A stretch of DNA of 64,000 nucleotides from Albibacterium bauzanense (GCF_004339765.1 NZ_SMGO01000001.1:682001-746000), one strand, 5' to 3'; shown: positions 18,129 to 27,545, counted from the stretch's first letter. Made by a program: numbers and translations. The notes: generated from the sequence alone by a model not told the origin.

Positions 18129-19040
18129 ATGTCAATTATATTTATGGGTACTCCTGAATTTGCAGTTGCTTCTTTGCAAGCCTTACTGAAAGCAGGAGAG
18201 AAGGTTGTTGCCGTAGTTACTGCTCCTGATAAACCAGCAGGAAGAGGTCAAAAGATTCAAGAATCTGCTGTAAAAAAGTTTGCTTTAGAAAACAATTTAC
18301 CTGTATTACAGCCAACAAACTTAAAAGATCCTGATTTTATAGAGCAGTTAAGAAGCTACAAAGCAGACCTGCAAGTGGTAGTCGCTTTTAGAATGCTACC
18401 CGAAGCTGTTTGGGATATGCCTCCAAAAGGAACTATAAATCTACATGCATCTCTTCTACCGCAATATCGTGGCGCAGCGCCAATAAATCATGCCATTATG
18501 AATGGTGAAACAGAAAGCGGTGTAAGTACTTTTTTATTGCAGCATGAAATCGATACTGGGAATATTCTCTTTAGTGAGAAAACACCAATTCTACCCGATG
18601 ATACTGCGGAAGACCTCCACGATAAACTAATGAATATTGGTGCTCAATTGTTGGTTAAAACAGTTCGTGCTATTTATGAAGGCAATATTGAAGGGACACC
18701 ACAACCTGAAAACAATGATTTAAAAACTGCACCAAAAATCCATAAAGAAGACTGTCGCATCAATTGGGATCGTTCAGTTCAGGAAGTTTATAATTTGATT
18801 AGAGGATTAAGCCCATACCCTACAGCATTTACACTTCTCGAAGGGAAGATCCTAAAAATATATAAAGCAAAACCAGAGTTTATTCAAGTTAATGAAAAAC
18901 CAGGAACACCTTTAAGCGACAGCAAAACCTATCTGAAATTTGCATGCAAAGACGGGTATATCCATATTATGGATCTGCAAATTCAAGATAAAAAAAGAAT
19001 GAGTATCTCTGATTTTCTCAGAGGTTTTCGATTAAAGTGA
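18129..19040 (+). CDS. fmt: Methionyl-tRNA formyltransferase
   Basis: A 303-residue cytoplasmic enzyme that formylates initiator Met-tRNA with 10-formyl-tetrahydrofolate. The N-terminal formyltransferase domain opens with IIFMGTPEFAVASL and contains the folate and catalytic segment NLHASLLPQYRGAAPINHAI with the Asn-x-His catalytic pair (about 106-125) and GVSTFLLQHEIDTG. The C-terminal OB-like tRNA-binding domain begins near 205 (INWDRSVQEVYNLIRGLSPY). Length is normal. Its last 9 bp overlap the end of the convergent aminotransferase gene. Confidence 0.96.
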   Translation: MSIIFMGTPEFAVASLQALLKAGEKVVAVVTAPDKPAGRGQKIQESAVKKFALENNLPVLQPTNLKDPDFIEQLRSYKADLQVVVAFRMLPEAVWDMPPKGTINLHASLLPQYRGAAPINHAIMNGETESGVSTFLLQHEIDTGNILFSEKTPILPDDTAEDLHDKLMNIGAQLLVKTVRAIYEGNIEGTPQPENNDLKTAPKIHKEDCRINWDRSVQEVYNLIRGLSPYPTAFTLLEGKILKIYKAKPEFIQVNEKPGTPLSDSKTYLKFACKDGYIHIMDLQIQDKKRMSISDFLRGFRLK

Positions 19041-19910
19041 TTTAGCCTCTTCCGCGATCTTTCTTTGCCATTGTTCATATTTTTGCCACAGATCCTTAGA
19101 TAAACGGTTGAAATACCTTTTTTTCTTGTAGCCTAAAACACACTGCATACCATGCACTGCATTGGTTAAGAAAATCTCTTCTGCTTCATTCAAAATCTGT
19201 GGATTAATCTGAGCTTCAATAATTTCTATCTCATTCTCTTTGGCAAAATCAAGGATAGAACGACGCATTACTCCATCTACACAACCTTCGCTTAAAGCAG
19301 GAGTATAGAGCATGCCATTATACCACACAAAGATATTTGAGCTAGATGACTCCACTAAAAAACCACTTTCATTTATTAGTAAAACATCATCAAACGCGTG
19401 TTTTTTACGATAAGCGCCTGCTAATACATATAAAATTGCATTACTGGATTTTATATTAGAAAGTGAATTCTGAGGTTTACGATGATCAGAAAATATGTCA
19501 ATAATCAACCCAGACTGATTATTAACATTTATCTTTTTGTCTAACTTAGTTACCTCTATTATATAAGCCGATTGATTAGTTTGTGGAGTATATAAACCTT
19601 CCCCATCACGAAATACAGAAAAACGTATTCTACATTCATTCTCTATTAATTGATTTTTCTCAAGCAAAGATGTAACTCTCCGACGAATAAAAGTACTATC
19701 AAATAGCTTTCCTCCTTCTATTTTCAAGATATCCATACTTTTTATTAAACGCTCAGCATGATAGTTCAAAAGTTGAATATCTCTATTTTCCCAACGCATT
19801 GTTTCAAATAAGCCATCTCCATAACGAAAGCCTCGGTTAGTTGCATGAAATATAGCTTCTTCCGTATGATGAAAGCGACCGTTAAAATCTAAAAAGCGGC
19901 TCTGATTCAT
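19032..19910 (-). CDS. Class IV aminotransferase, aminodeoxychorismate lyase-like
   Basis: A 292-residue PLP enzyme of fold type IV. GFRYGDGLFETMRWENRDI (about 27-45) is the family's N-terminal signature. The catalytic Lys is in SNIKSSNAILYVLAG (about residue 154), and ESSSSNIFVWYNGMLYTPAL with GVMRRSIL binds the PLP phosphate. The family includes PabC (4-amino-4-deoxychorismate lyase, folate), branched-chain and D-amino acid aminotransferases. PabC is favoured because a PabB-like gene is present at 29.5 kb, though not adjacent. It lies 30 bp downstream of the RluD gene on the same strand, so probably in the same transcript. Confidence 0.82.
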   Translation of the reverse strand: MNQSRFLDFNGRFHHTEEAIFHATNRGFRYGDGLFETMRWENRDIQLLNYHAERLIKSMDILKIEGGKLFDSTFIRRRVTSLLEKNQLIENECRIRFSVFRDGEGLYTPQTNQSAYIIEVTKLDKKINVNNQSGLIIDIFSDHRKPQNSLSNIKSSNAILYVLAGAYRKKHAFDDVLLINESGFLVESSSSNIFVWYNGMLYTPALSEGCVDGVMRRSILDFAKENEIEIIEAQINPQILNEAEEIFLTNAVHGMQCVLGYKKKRYFNRLSKDLWQKYEQWQRKIAEEAKSL

Positions 19911-19940
19911 TAACTCTATATAAACTGATTTAATAATTTC

Positions 19941-20984
19941 TTACTTATTCCCTTCGTGATCATATTGAACATATGACCGCCATTTCTCCAAACATAAACG
20001 AAAATCTTCTGGTAATGGTTTATCAAACGCAATCTTTTTTTTACTCGTTGGATGTGTAAAACCAATTATTTGAGCATGTAACGCCTGTCTGGGCAATAAG
20101 GCAAAGCAATTATCAACAAACTGTTTATACTTAGAAAAAACCGTTCCCTTAACTATTCTATCTCCTCCATACATTGCATCATTAAATAAAGGATGGCCAA
20201 TCGACTTTAAATGAGTACGGATTTGATGAGTTCTTCCTGTCTCTAATTGACACTCTATTAAAGTTACATAACCAAGTCGTTCAAGCACTTTATAATGAGT
20301 AACTGACCACTTACCTTGGTCTTCAGAATCATACATAGACATTACACGCCGATCTTTTAAGCTTCTGCCTATATATCCGGTAATAGTTCCATCTTCTGTA
20401 ATATCTCCCCATACTAAAGCCACATATTTTCTTTCTATACTATGATCGAAAAACTGCTTAGCCAAATTAGTCATTGTCCACTCATTTTTTGCAATAACCA
20501 ATAAACCACTCGTGTCTTTATCGATACGGTGTACTAAACCGGGTCTGCCATCATTACCTGGCATCTGAGGCAATGAATTAAAATGATATGTCAACGCATT
20601 AACAAGCGTTCCGGTATAGTTATTATAACCAGGGTGCACAACCATTCCAGCAGATTTATTGACAATCAATAAGTCATCATCCTCATAAATAATATCCAAT
20701 GGAATATTCTCTGGATAAACTTCTGTATCTCGTGGAGGATGAGGAAAAACGACAGAAATGACATCCTCAGGCTTTATTCTATAACTAGCCTTAACCTCTT
20801 TTTCATTAACCAGCACATTACCTGCATCAATTGCATTTTGGATCCGATTCCTTGAAGCATTTTCAACGCGATTCATTAAAAATTTATCAATGCGGAGAGG
20901 TGTCTGACCCTTATCCACTATTATTCGTAAGTGCTCAAATAAATCCTGATCGCCGTTATCCTGTGGATTAAGTTCATCTATCAT
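19941..20984 (-). CDS. rluD: RluA-family pseudouridine synthase (RluD-like)
   Basis: A 347-residue RNA pseudouridine synthase. The S4 RNA-binding domain occupies about residues 30-85 (LRIDKFLMNRVENASRNRIQ). The catalytic domain begins at IIYEDDDLLIVNKSAGMVVH and holds the active-site motif GLVHRIDKDTSGLLVIAKN with the catalytic Asp (about 157). ECQLETGRTHQIRTHLKSIG is the conserved C-terminal motif. The S4-containing, 23S-rRNA-modifying RluD subgroup is most likely. A -7 element ends 5 nt before the ATG, so the mRNA is probably leaderless. It heads a two-gene unit with the class IV aminotransferase. Confidence 0.92.
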   Translation of the reverse strand: MIDELNPQDNGDQDLFEHLRIIVDKGQTPLRIDKFLMNRVENASRNRIQNAIDAGNVLVNEKEVKASYRIKPEDVISVVFPHPPRDTEVYPENIPLDIIYEDDDLLIVNKSAGMVVHPGYNNYTGTLVNALTYHFNSLPQMPGNDGRPGLVHRIDKDTSGLLVIAKNEWTMTNLAKQFFDHSIERKYVALVWGDITEDGTITGYIGRSLKDRRVMSMYDSEDQGKWSVTHYKVLERLGYVTLIECQLETGRTHQIRTHLKSIGHPLFNDAMYGGDRIVKGTVFSKYKQFVDNCFALLPRQALHAQIIGFTHPTSKKKIAFDKPLPEDFRLCLEKWRSYVQYDHEGNK

Positions 20985-20989
20985 AATTG

Positions 20990-20997
20990 CAAAAATA
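20990..20997 (-). promoter_or_regulatory. -7 element of the RluD-like gene
   Basis: TATTTTTG followed by CA on the minus strand fits TAnnTTTG and ends 5 nt before the ATG at 20984, giving a predicted leaderless mRNA. Confidence 0.62.
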
Positions 20998-21061
20998 ACA
21001 TATGTTATGCAAACGCTCTAGAAATACTTAGTTTTATGAAAAAAAACATCATATCGTCTAA

Positions 21062-21946
21062 ATGGAATTTAATTTTGATTTTTTTAGTCCGGAACAATCT
21101 CTGATTTCACCATTAGGTGAAGAAAAAGGAATTAAAATATTCATTAAGCGGGACGATATGATTCATCCTTATATTTCAGGTAATAAATGGAGAAAGTTAA
21201 AATACTTACTTATTAAAGCCAGAGATCAAAATAAGAATCATTTGGTAACATTTGGTGGTAATTGGTCTAACCATATATTAGCAACTGCCGCTGCTGCTGC
21301 ACAATTTAAATTTAAAAGTACTGCATATATCAGAGGAGAGAAAGTAGACAACTCTATTTTAAGTTTATGTAAGTTATTTGGCATGAATATTCATTTCGTT
21401 ACACGAGATGAATACAAAAATAAAGAAGAATTATTTCAAAAATATCATGATAATGATCCATCATCTTTTTTCATAAATGAAGGAGGATATTCTATTGAGG
21501 CCGTCAAAGGTTGCGAAGAGATTATATCTGAATTAACAGAAAGATACGATCATATTTTTGCAGCTTGTGGAACAGGTGCAACCTTAGCTGGCTTAGCAAA
21601 AGGTGCAAGTAAATTTCAACCCAACGCTCATATCCACGGGATTCCTGTTTTAAAAGGTGGAGATTTTATTGAGACTGCTGTTCACAACCTTTGTCCGGAA
21701 GTAAAAATAAACCTTCATACTGATTACCACTTTGGAGGCTATGCTAAAACCAAACCTGAACTAATTGAGTTTATAAAAAATTTTTGCAAGGATACTGGTA
21801 TCTTGATTGAACCTGTTTATACAGGAAAGCTATTCTTTGCTGTGATGGATTTAATTTCAAAAAACCACTTTAAAAAAGGAGAACATATTTTAATTTTACA
21901 TAGTGGCGGACTAACAGGATTTCTAGGTCAACAAGCAAAATTTTAG
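21062..21946 (+). CDS. ACC deaminase / D-cysteine desulfhydrase family PLP enzyme
   Basis: A 294-residue PLP enzyme of the tryptophan-synthase-beta fold. The PLP Lys is in SGNKWRKLKYLL (about residue 41-47), followed by FGGNWSNHILATAAAA and the phosphate-binding loop AACGTGATLAGLAKG. The family includes 1-aminocyclopropane-1-carboxylate deaminase and D-cysteine desulfhydrase. True ACC deaminases are longer (about 340 residues), so a D-cysteine desulfhydrase or related activity is at least as likely. It is divergent from the RluD gene. The promoter of the next gene begins directly after its stop codon. Confidence 0.85.
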   Translation: MEFNFDFFSPEQSLISPLGEEKGIKIFIKRDDMIHPYISGNKWRKLKYLLIKARDQNKNHLVTFGGNWSNHILATAAAAAQFKFKSTAYIRGEKVDNSILSLCKLFGMNIHFVTRDEYKNKEELFQKYHDNDPSSFFINEGGYSIEAVKGCEEIISELTERYDHIFAACGTGATLAGLAKGASKFQPNAHIHGIPVLKGGDFIETAVHNLCPEVKINLHTDYHFGGYAKTKPELIEFIKNFCKDTGILIEPVYTGKLFFAVMDLISKNHFKKGEHILILHSGGLTGFLGQQAKF

Positions 21947-21954
21947 TACTTTTG
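21947..21954 (+). promoter_or_regulatory. -7 element of the 130-aa membrane protein gene
   Basis: TACTTTTG followed by CA fits TAnnTTTG well and begins on the base directly after the upstream stop codon. It predicts a 5' UTR of roughly 75 nt before the ATG at 22037. Confidence 0.65.
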
Positions 21955-22036
21955 CAGCACATTTCCCCCATTAGGAAAGTTCAAAAATATCATTAAGATA
22001 TGCTCAGCACTTCTGGAACTAGTAGATATAACAAAG

Positions 22037-22429
22037 ATGAATAAAGTAAATAAAAAGCGTTGGATTTGGTTTGGCTTTGTAGTTGTGTTAATTTTGATCG
22101 TTATCATTAGCGACTCTTCATTATTAACAAATTCGCAAAAGATAAGAGGTGGGTTTACTGAAACTGCTTTTTACAGAAATGAAAACAATTCGGGTCCGGT
22201 AATTCGTGTATATGCTGTGAAAGTAGACAGCCCTTTGGTTGCTGATTATGATTCTTACGGAAATTCTATGCCCCATACGGAACATGGTATCACAAAAATA
22301 TTTTTCTTTGATGCTAAAAGTGGTGCTCCCGACAAATTAACAATGAACTCTCCTCATTATGACACGACACAATATAGAACAATCTGGGTTTTTCAGAAGA
22401 ATGCCGTCGGTAGGGTAACTGAGGAATAA
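22037..22429 (+). CDS. Small membrane-anchored protein of unknown function
   Basis: A 130-residue protein with a basic N-terminus (MNKVNKKR) and one membrane segment (about 9-25, WIWFGFVVVLILIVIIS). A periplasmic region of about 100 residues follows, with no Cys and no recognised motif; it contains a short motif EHGITKIFFFDAK. I do not recognise the family. It has its own -7 element and a UTR of about 75 nt, so it need not depend on the upstream PLP-enzyme gene. It converges on the acyl-CoA dehydrogenase gene with a 4-bp gap. Confidence 0.72.
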   Translation: MNKVNKKRWIWFGFVVVLILIVIISDSSLLTNSQKIRGGFTETAFYRNENNSGPVIRVYAVKVDSPLVADYDSYGNSMPHTEHGITKIFFFDAKSGAPDKLTMNSPHYDTTQYRTIWVFQKNAVGRVTEE

Positions 22430-22433
22430 CAAA

Positions 22434-23792
22434 TTAGACGAAAGCACTATAACCCGTTATAGCTCTACCAACGATTAAGGAATTGATTTCTTTGGTTCCT
22501 TCATACGAATAAATAGCTTCTGCATCGGCAACAAAACGTGCTACATTATATTCCATTAAAATGCCATTTCCACCCATGACTTCACGTGCTCTACTAACGA
22601 TATCACGCATTCTTAAAGTACAAAACACTTTAGCTAATGAAGCATGCTCATCTTTTAATAAGTCATTATCTTGTAACTCTGATAACCGGTAAACCAATGT
22701 CTGCATAGCAGTAAGATTAGATAACATTTCAACTAAATGATTTTGAATCAATTGAAATGATGCAATCGGTTTTCCAAATTGTTCACGTTTGCGGGTATAA
22801 TCTAATGCATTTTCATAAGCTCCTCGTGCACAACCAACTGCCATCCATGCAACCCCTGCCCTGGTCATTCTCAATACATTTGCTGTATCCTTAAAAGAAT
22901 TAGCTAGAGGTAACCGATCAGATTCTTGAACAATACAATTTTCAAGGGTTATTAATCCATTCTGGACGATACGCAAAGACAATTTACCTTTTATCTTTTC
23001 AACGTGATACCCCGGAGTTCCTTTTCTTACTAAAAAACCCTTTACTTGATTATCTTCTATATCTCTGGCCCAAATAATAGTTACATCAGAAAAAGGAGCA
23101 TTACCAATCCACTTCTTCTGTCCATTAAGAACCCAGCCTTCTTCTGTTTTCTTTGCTGTTGTTGTTAAACCTCCGGCAGCTCCTGATCCTACCTCTGGTT
23201 CAGTGAGTCCGAATGCCCCGATCTTTTTTAATTGCTGTAATTGAGGCAACCATTCATTCTTTTGTTCTTCAGAACCACAAAGATAAATAGAGCCCATAAC
23301 TAACCCGCTTTGAACACCAAAAAAGGTAGCTATCGATGAGTCAATCCTTGCCATTTCCATAGCAATGATACCTTCCATTAAAAAAGACAAATTCGGACAA
23401 CCATAACCTTCATAAGTAACACCGCATAGATTCAATTCAGTGAACTTAGGTAATATCTCAAAAGGAAATTCATCATTTAACCAATACTTATTGACTAAAG
23501 GTTTAATTTCACTTTCCATAAAGTTTCTAACCTTAAATTGAATAGCTCTCTCCTCTTCTGTTAAACGAAGATGTACTTCATAAAAATCACCATTGATTAC
23601 TGGCAGTTCACGAGTTCCTTTATCTGACTGAAGCATTTTCATTAATCCGGATAACTGATTATCATCTAGATTCGAAAAGCCTGCCAATGCCTTAGGAAGG
23701 TCTACCTTTTCGGATAGTTTATTTAATTGATCAAAGTCAATCTGCTTTAATAATTTAAAAGCACTTTTAATCTTAGAAAAAGCAGTGGCCAT
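22434..23792 (-). CDS. Acyl-CoA dehydrogenase (glutaryl-CoA dehydrogenase-like)
   Basis: A 452-residue FAD enzyme that oxidises acyl-CoA to enoyl-CoA and passes electrons to ETF. An extra N-terminal helical stretch of about 65 residues precedes the standard fold. Signatures: FGLTEPEVGSGAAGGLTTTA (FAD/substrate), GQKKWIGNA, RKREQFGKPIASFQLIQNHL, VMGGNGI, and the catalytic-base region YSYEGTKEINSLIVGRAITG typical of glutaryl-CoA dehydrogenase relatives. The substrate is unproven. It begins 30 bp downstream of bshB1 on the same strand, so co-transcription is likely, with no evident functional link. Confidence 0.9.
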   Translation of the reverse strand: MATAFSKIKSAFKLLKQIDFDQLNKLSEKVDLPKALAGFSNLDDNQLSGLMKMLQSDKGTRELPVINGDFYEVHLRLTEEERAIQFKVRNFMESEIKPLVNKYWLNDEFPFEILPKFTELNLCGVTYEGYGCPNLSFLMEGIIAMEMARIDSSIATFFGVQSGLVMGSIYLCGSEEQKNEWLPQLQQLKKIGAFGLTEPEVGSGAAGGLTTTAKKTEEGWVLNGQKKWIGNAPFSDVTIIWARDIEDNQVKGFLVRKGTPGYHVEKIKGKLSLRIVQNGLITLENCIVQESDRLPLANSFKDTANVLRMTRAGVAWMAVGCARGAYENALDYTRKREQFGKPIASFQLIQNHLVEMLSNLTAMQTLVYRLSELQDNDLLKDEHASLAKVFCTLRMRDIVSRAREVMGGNGILMEYNVARFVADAEAIYSYEGTKEINSLIVGRAITGYSAFV

Positions 23793-23822
23793 AATTATGT
23801 GTACTAGTTGAACTATTTCATT

Positions 23823-24566
23823 TTATAGTAAATCAGATAAATTATTTACTCCCAATAATCTTCGGCAGGTAAAACCCTCTGCATATCTTGCTTGAATATT
23901 TTTACCAAACTCAATTGCACGACTCTCTATAACTTCTAAAAATTCAGGTCTGGATATATAGGTCTGAGGTTCATTCTCATTATATTCTGGATTGAAGAAT
24001 TGAGTTTTATAGGCTTGTATAACTTTTATTTTTTGGTCCCAATATTCACTTATATCAACTACGATATCAGGTTTTATATAATAATCTTGTATAAGTTGTA
24101 ATAATAATCTTGTACGATGAATATCCTGTTCTACATCTTTGTCATAGGTTGCGATTTTACGCAAACCAGCTAAAAACACAGCATCATTTATAAGATCACC
24201 AGCACGTCCATGATCAGGATGTCTATCACGCAGTGCATTAGAAATAATTATTTCAGGTTTATATTTCCGAATCGCTGAAATCACCTTCAATTGGTGTTCT
24301 TCGTCATTGCGAAAAAAACCATCCCTCATTTTCAAGTTTTCACGAACCTTCACCCCTAGTAATTCTGCAGCGTTAGTTGCTTCCTCATGACGGGTTTCTG
24401 CTGTACCTCTGGTACCTAATTCACCTTGCGTTAAATCAATTATTCCTACCTTTTTGCCAGCAGCAATATGTTTAAGGATTGTGCCTGCACAACCTAATTC
24501 TGCATCGTCTGGATGCACAGTTATGACTAATAAATCTAGTTTTAGATCTAAGCTTTCTGATTTCAT
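23823..24566 (-). CDS. bshB1: Bacillithiol biosynthesis deacetylase BshB1
   Basis: A 247-residue LmbE/PIG-L family zinc hydrolase that removes acetate from N-acetylglucosaminyl-malate in the second step of bacillithiol synthesis. The zinc site motif VHPDDAELGCAG (about residues 17-28) and RHPDHGRAGDL (about 115-125) are clear. DLTQGELGTRGTAETRHEEA is characteristic of BshB1 rather than generic LmbE proteins. Full length. The presence of this gene implies that bacillithiol is the low-molecular-weight thiol. bshA and bshC are not in the window. Confidence 0.94.
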   Translation of the reverse strand: MKSESLDLKLDLLVITVHPDDAELGCAGTILKHIAAGKKVGIIDLTQGELGTRGTAETRHEEATNAAELLGVKVRENLKMRDGFFRNDEEHQLKVISAIRKYKPEIIISNALRDRHPDHGRAGDLINDAVFLAGLRKIATYDKDVEQDIHRTRLLLQLIQDYYIKPDIVVDISEYWDQKIKVIQAYKTQFFNPEYNENEPQTYISRPEFLEVIESRAIEFGKNIQARYAEGFTCRRLLGVNNLSDLL

Positions 24567-24620
24567 ATAGTATTAAAGATAAAGTATTCGATACAAATTC
24601 GAATACAAAGAAAGTCGAAA

Positions 24621-25235
24621 TTAATAAAATCGGTACATACTATCCGAACTCCGGATAATATTTTCAATATCACGATCAACTACTGGATCGTATTCGTTTT
24701 TTAAATTATGACCAAAAACTCGTGCTAAAGACTGATAAAAGAAAGCAGGAACTCCTCCTTTTAACTCCTTAACCAACTCATAACTTGTATTTCCTGTTTG
24801 ACGATCGATTAATTTTAGCAATATTTCACCTTGAGAAATTGTCATATTCTTAATCTCTTTATAAAACATATCTTTAATATCCTTCTCACATTGCTTTATT
24901 AATCTTTTCTTCTCTTTCCGGTCACCAGTTAAAGCTAAATCACGGTAAAGCTGGTCATATTTTTGTTGAGCAATCCTTGCATAAGGCAACACCTTCAACA
25001 CATTATATCTCAATCTATTAAAGGCTAATCGATCTGCTTCTGTCCGAAAAGTACGTTGCCCATATATATTCACTACCCGAAGCAAAATCCAAGGCACTCG
25101 TTCTCCATCTAGCAATGTTGTTGGAACATTCATCGCTACTGATGGCATTTCAAAACGCTCTTCCTCTTCTTGTGCATGTAGCACAAATCCACAAAAAAGT
25201 AACGGAAATGTTAAATAAAATGCTAAAAATTTCAT
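24621..25235 (-). CDS. DUF4294 family secreted protein
   Basis: A 204-residue protein with an N-terminal signal peptide (MKFLAFYLTFPLLFCGFVLHA, about 21 residues). Its body matches the Bacteroidota-specific DUF4294 family (VPWILLRVVNIYGQRTF, YNVLKVLPYARIAQQKYDQL, KKRLIKQCEKDIKDMFY, ISQGEILLKLIDRQTG). The function is unknown. The region is charged and helical, without Cys in the mature part apart from one residue near the middle. It lies 54 bp upstream of bshB1 on the same strand and is divergent from the (p)ppGpp enzyme gene. Confidence 0.85.
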   Translation of the reverse strand: MKFLAFYLTFPLLFCGFVLHAQEEEERFEMPSVAMNVPTTLLDGERVPWILLRVVNIYGQRTFRTEADRLAFNRLRYNVLKVLPYARIAQQKYDQLYRDLALTGDRKEKKRLIKQCEKDIKDMFYKEIKNMTISQGEILLKLIDRQTGNTSYELVKELKGGVPAFFYQSLARVFGHNLKNEYDPVVDRDIENIIRSSDSMYRFY

Positions 25236-25331
25236 ATATTTAACTAAGCTAAACTCACGACTAATTTATGAAAAATTTGTTTCAATAAATAATATTAGTC
25301 GCTGAAGGAAGAGAAAGAAGAGAATAGAAGT

Positions 25332-27545
25332 ATGAAGGAAATAGTAATCGATTTAGAGTCGGAAAAAAAAGAAATTCTAAAGCGATATCGCGCATTATTA
25401 AGGGCTTGCAAACCAACAATGCAAAAAGGCGACAAGCAAATGATTCGAAAAGCTTTCGATATAGCTCTGGAGAGTCATAGTGATATGCGAAGAAAATCTG
25501 GCGAGCCATATATTTATCACCCAATTGCTGTGGCTCAGATCGCAGCAGAAGAAATCGGTTTAGGAACTACATCTATTGTATGCGCTTTATTACACGATGT
25601 AGTAGAGGATACAGATGTGTCCTTATTAGATATTGAACTCATATTTGGAAAAAAGGTTAGTAAGATTATTGATGGATTAACCAAGATCTCCGGAATATTT
25701 GACCCTAACAGTTCAATACAAGCTGAGAATTTTAGAAAAATGCTGCTTACACTGGCAGATGATGTCCGTGTTATATTAATTAAACTGGCTGATCGCTTAC
25801 ACAATATGCGAACCATGGAGTTTATGCCTCGGGATAAGCAATTAAAGATAGCATCTGAAACTAGTTATTTGTATGCTCCACTTGCACATAGACTAGGTTT
25901 ATATGCCATCAAATCTGAGTTGGAAGATCTTTCAATGAAGTATACAGATCCTGATACTTATAAATTCATTGCCCGAAAATTAAACGAAAAAAAGGCAGAA
26001 CGTGAGCGCTATGTTGCTGAATTCGTTGAACCTATAGAGGAAATATTAACCGATCAAGGTATTGATGCTAAAGTATTCGGACGGTCGAAATCCATTCATT
26101 CCATCTGGAATAAGATGCGTAAAAAATCAACTCCTTTTGAGGAAGTCTACGATTTATTCGCAATTCGGATTATCATTGACTCTCAACCGGAGTTTGAAAA
26201 GGCAGATTGCTGGAAAGCCTATTCGATTGTAACCGACCTTTACCGACCAAATCCAGACCGACTAAGAGACTGGATATCTTCTCCAAAAGGAAATGGATAC
26301 GAGTCCTTACATACCACTGTAATGGGCCCTAAGGGCCAATGGGTAGAAGTGCAGATCCGAACAACACGAATGAACGAGATTGCTGAAAAAGGATTTGCTG
26401 CACATTGGAAATATAAAGAGTCTAACCCAGATAGTGGCTTGGATCAATGGATACAAAAAGTACGAGATATTTTAAGTAGCCCAGAGAGTAATGCTCTTGA
26501 TTTTGTTGCCGATTTTAAAATGAATCTCTTCTCTGATGAGATATTCATCTTCACTCCAAAGGGCTCATTGATTCAATTACCGCAAGGTGCAACGGCTCTT
26601 GATTTTGCCTTCGAAATCCACTCAGATTTAGGTGCAAGTTGTATTGGAGCAAAAGTAAATCATAAGCTTGTCCCAATCTCACATATTCTTCAAAACGGCG
26701 ATCAGGTAGAGATCATTACATCAACCAAACAATCTCCTAAAGAAGACTGGTTGAACTTTGTAGTAACAGCCAAAGCTAAATCTAAAATAAAATCATCTTT
26801 AAAAGAAGAAAAGAGAAAAGTAGCAGAAGACGGCAAAGAGATTCTAGAGCGCAAATTAAAATCTCTTAAAGTAACTTACAATACTGATAATCTAAATAAA
26901 CTTACTCAGTTCTTTAAGCTCTTCTCCACTCAGGATTTATTTTATAACATAGCTAAAGGAGAAATTGATGTAAAAGATTTACGAGAGTTTGCACTTGCCG
27001 AAAAATCTGTAGATTCTGTTAATTCCAATCACTTCGACTCTCACGTTGAGGGACTCGTTAGGAAAATTAATAAAAGAGATCAAGAAACATTATTAATTGG
27101 AGACGATCTTCAAAAAATAGACTATACACTTTCTCCTTGTTGTAATCCAATTCCTGGCGATGATGTATTCGGATTTGTGACTATAAATGATGGCATTAAA
27201 ATCCATCGAAACAACTGTCCAAATGCAGCTTCATTAATGGCAAACTATGCTTATAGAGTTGTCAAAGCAAAATGGACATCACAAAAAGAATTAGCATTTC
27301 TGACAGGCCTATCAATATTAGGCATCGACGATGTTGGATTGGTAAACCGGATAACAAAAGTTATATCAGAAGACTTCAAAATTAATATCCGCTCCATTAC
27401 AATCTCAAGCAATGAAGGTATTTTTGAAGGATGTATCATGATTTATGTCAATAGCACTGATCATTTAGAAAGGTTAATTAAAAGATTAAAACAAATAAAA
27501 GGGATTACCGGAGTCAATCGTTTTGAATCAGAAATAGTATCTTAA
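25332..27545 (+). CDS. rsh: Bifunctional (p)ppGpp synthetase/hydrolase (Rsh)
   Basis: A 737-residue RelA/SpoT homologue that makes and degrades the stringent-response alarmone. Order: HD hydrolase domain with YIYHPIAVAQIAAE and ALLHDVVEDTDVS (about 50-110), so hydrolase residues are intact. The synthetase domain has GRSKSIHSIWNKM, YDLFAIRIIID and GNGYESLHTTVMGP (about 250-340). The TGS domain (IFIFTPKGSLIQLPQGATAL) lies near 400-460. A zinc-finger/helical region (SPCCNPIPGDDV) lies near 600, and the C-terminal ACT domain covers about 660-737. Bacteroidota usually have this as the main Rsh. No clear TAnnTTTG lies upstream; a purine-rich stretch precedes the ATG. Confidence 0.96.
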   Translation: MKEIVIDLESEKKEILKRYRALLRACKPTMQKGDKQMIRKAFDIALESHSDMRRKSGEPYIYHPIAVAQIAAEEIGLGTTSIVCALLHDVVEDTDVSLLDIELIFGKKVSKIIDGLTKISGIFDPNSSIQAENFRKMLLTLADDVRVILIKLADRLHNMRTMEFMPRDKQLKIASETSYLYAPLAHRLGLYAIKSELEDLSMKYTDPDTYKFIARKLNEKKAERERYVAEFVEPIEEILTDQGIDAKVFGRSKSIHSIWNKMRKKSTPFEEVYDLFAIRIIIDSQPEFEKADCWKAYSIVTDLYRPNPDRLRDWISSPKGNGYESLHTTVMGPKGQWVEVQIRTTRMNEIAEKGFAAHWKYKESNPDSGLDQWIQKVRDILSSPESNALDFVADFKMNLFSDEIFIFTPKGSLIQLPQGATALDFAFEIHSDLGASCIGAKVNHKLVPISHILQNGDQVEIITSTKQSPKEDWLNFVVTAKAKSKIKSSLKEEKRKVAEDGKEILERKLKSLKVTYNTDNLNKLTQFFKLFSTQDLFYNIAKGEIDVKDLREFALAEKSVDSVNSNHFDSHVEGLVRKINKRDQETLLIGDDLQKIDYTLSPCCNPIPGDDVFGFVTINDGIKIHRNNCPNAASLMANYAYRVVKAKWTSQKELAFLTGLSILGIDDVGLVNRITKVISEDFKINIRSITISSNEGIFEGCIMIYVNSTDHLERLIKRLKQIKGITGVNRFESEIVS

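Noticed and set aside
25259-25298. Short inverted repeat GACTAAT/ATTAGTC between the DUF4294 and Rsh genes
   Set aside because: The arms are only 7 bp with a loop of more than 25 nt in AT-rich sequence, so it is plausible by chance.
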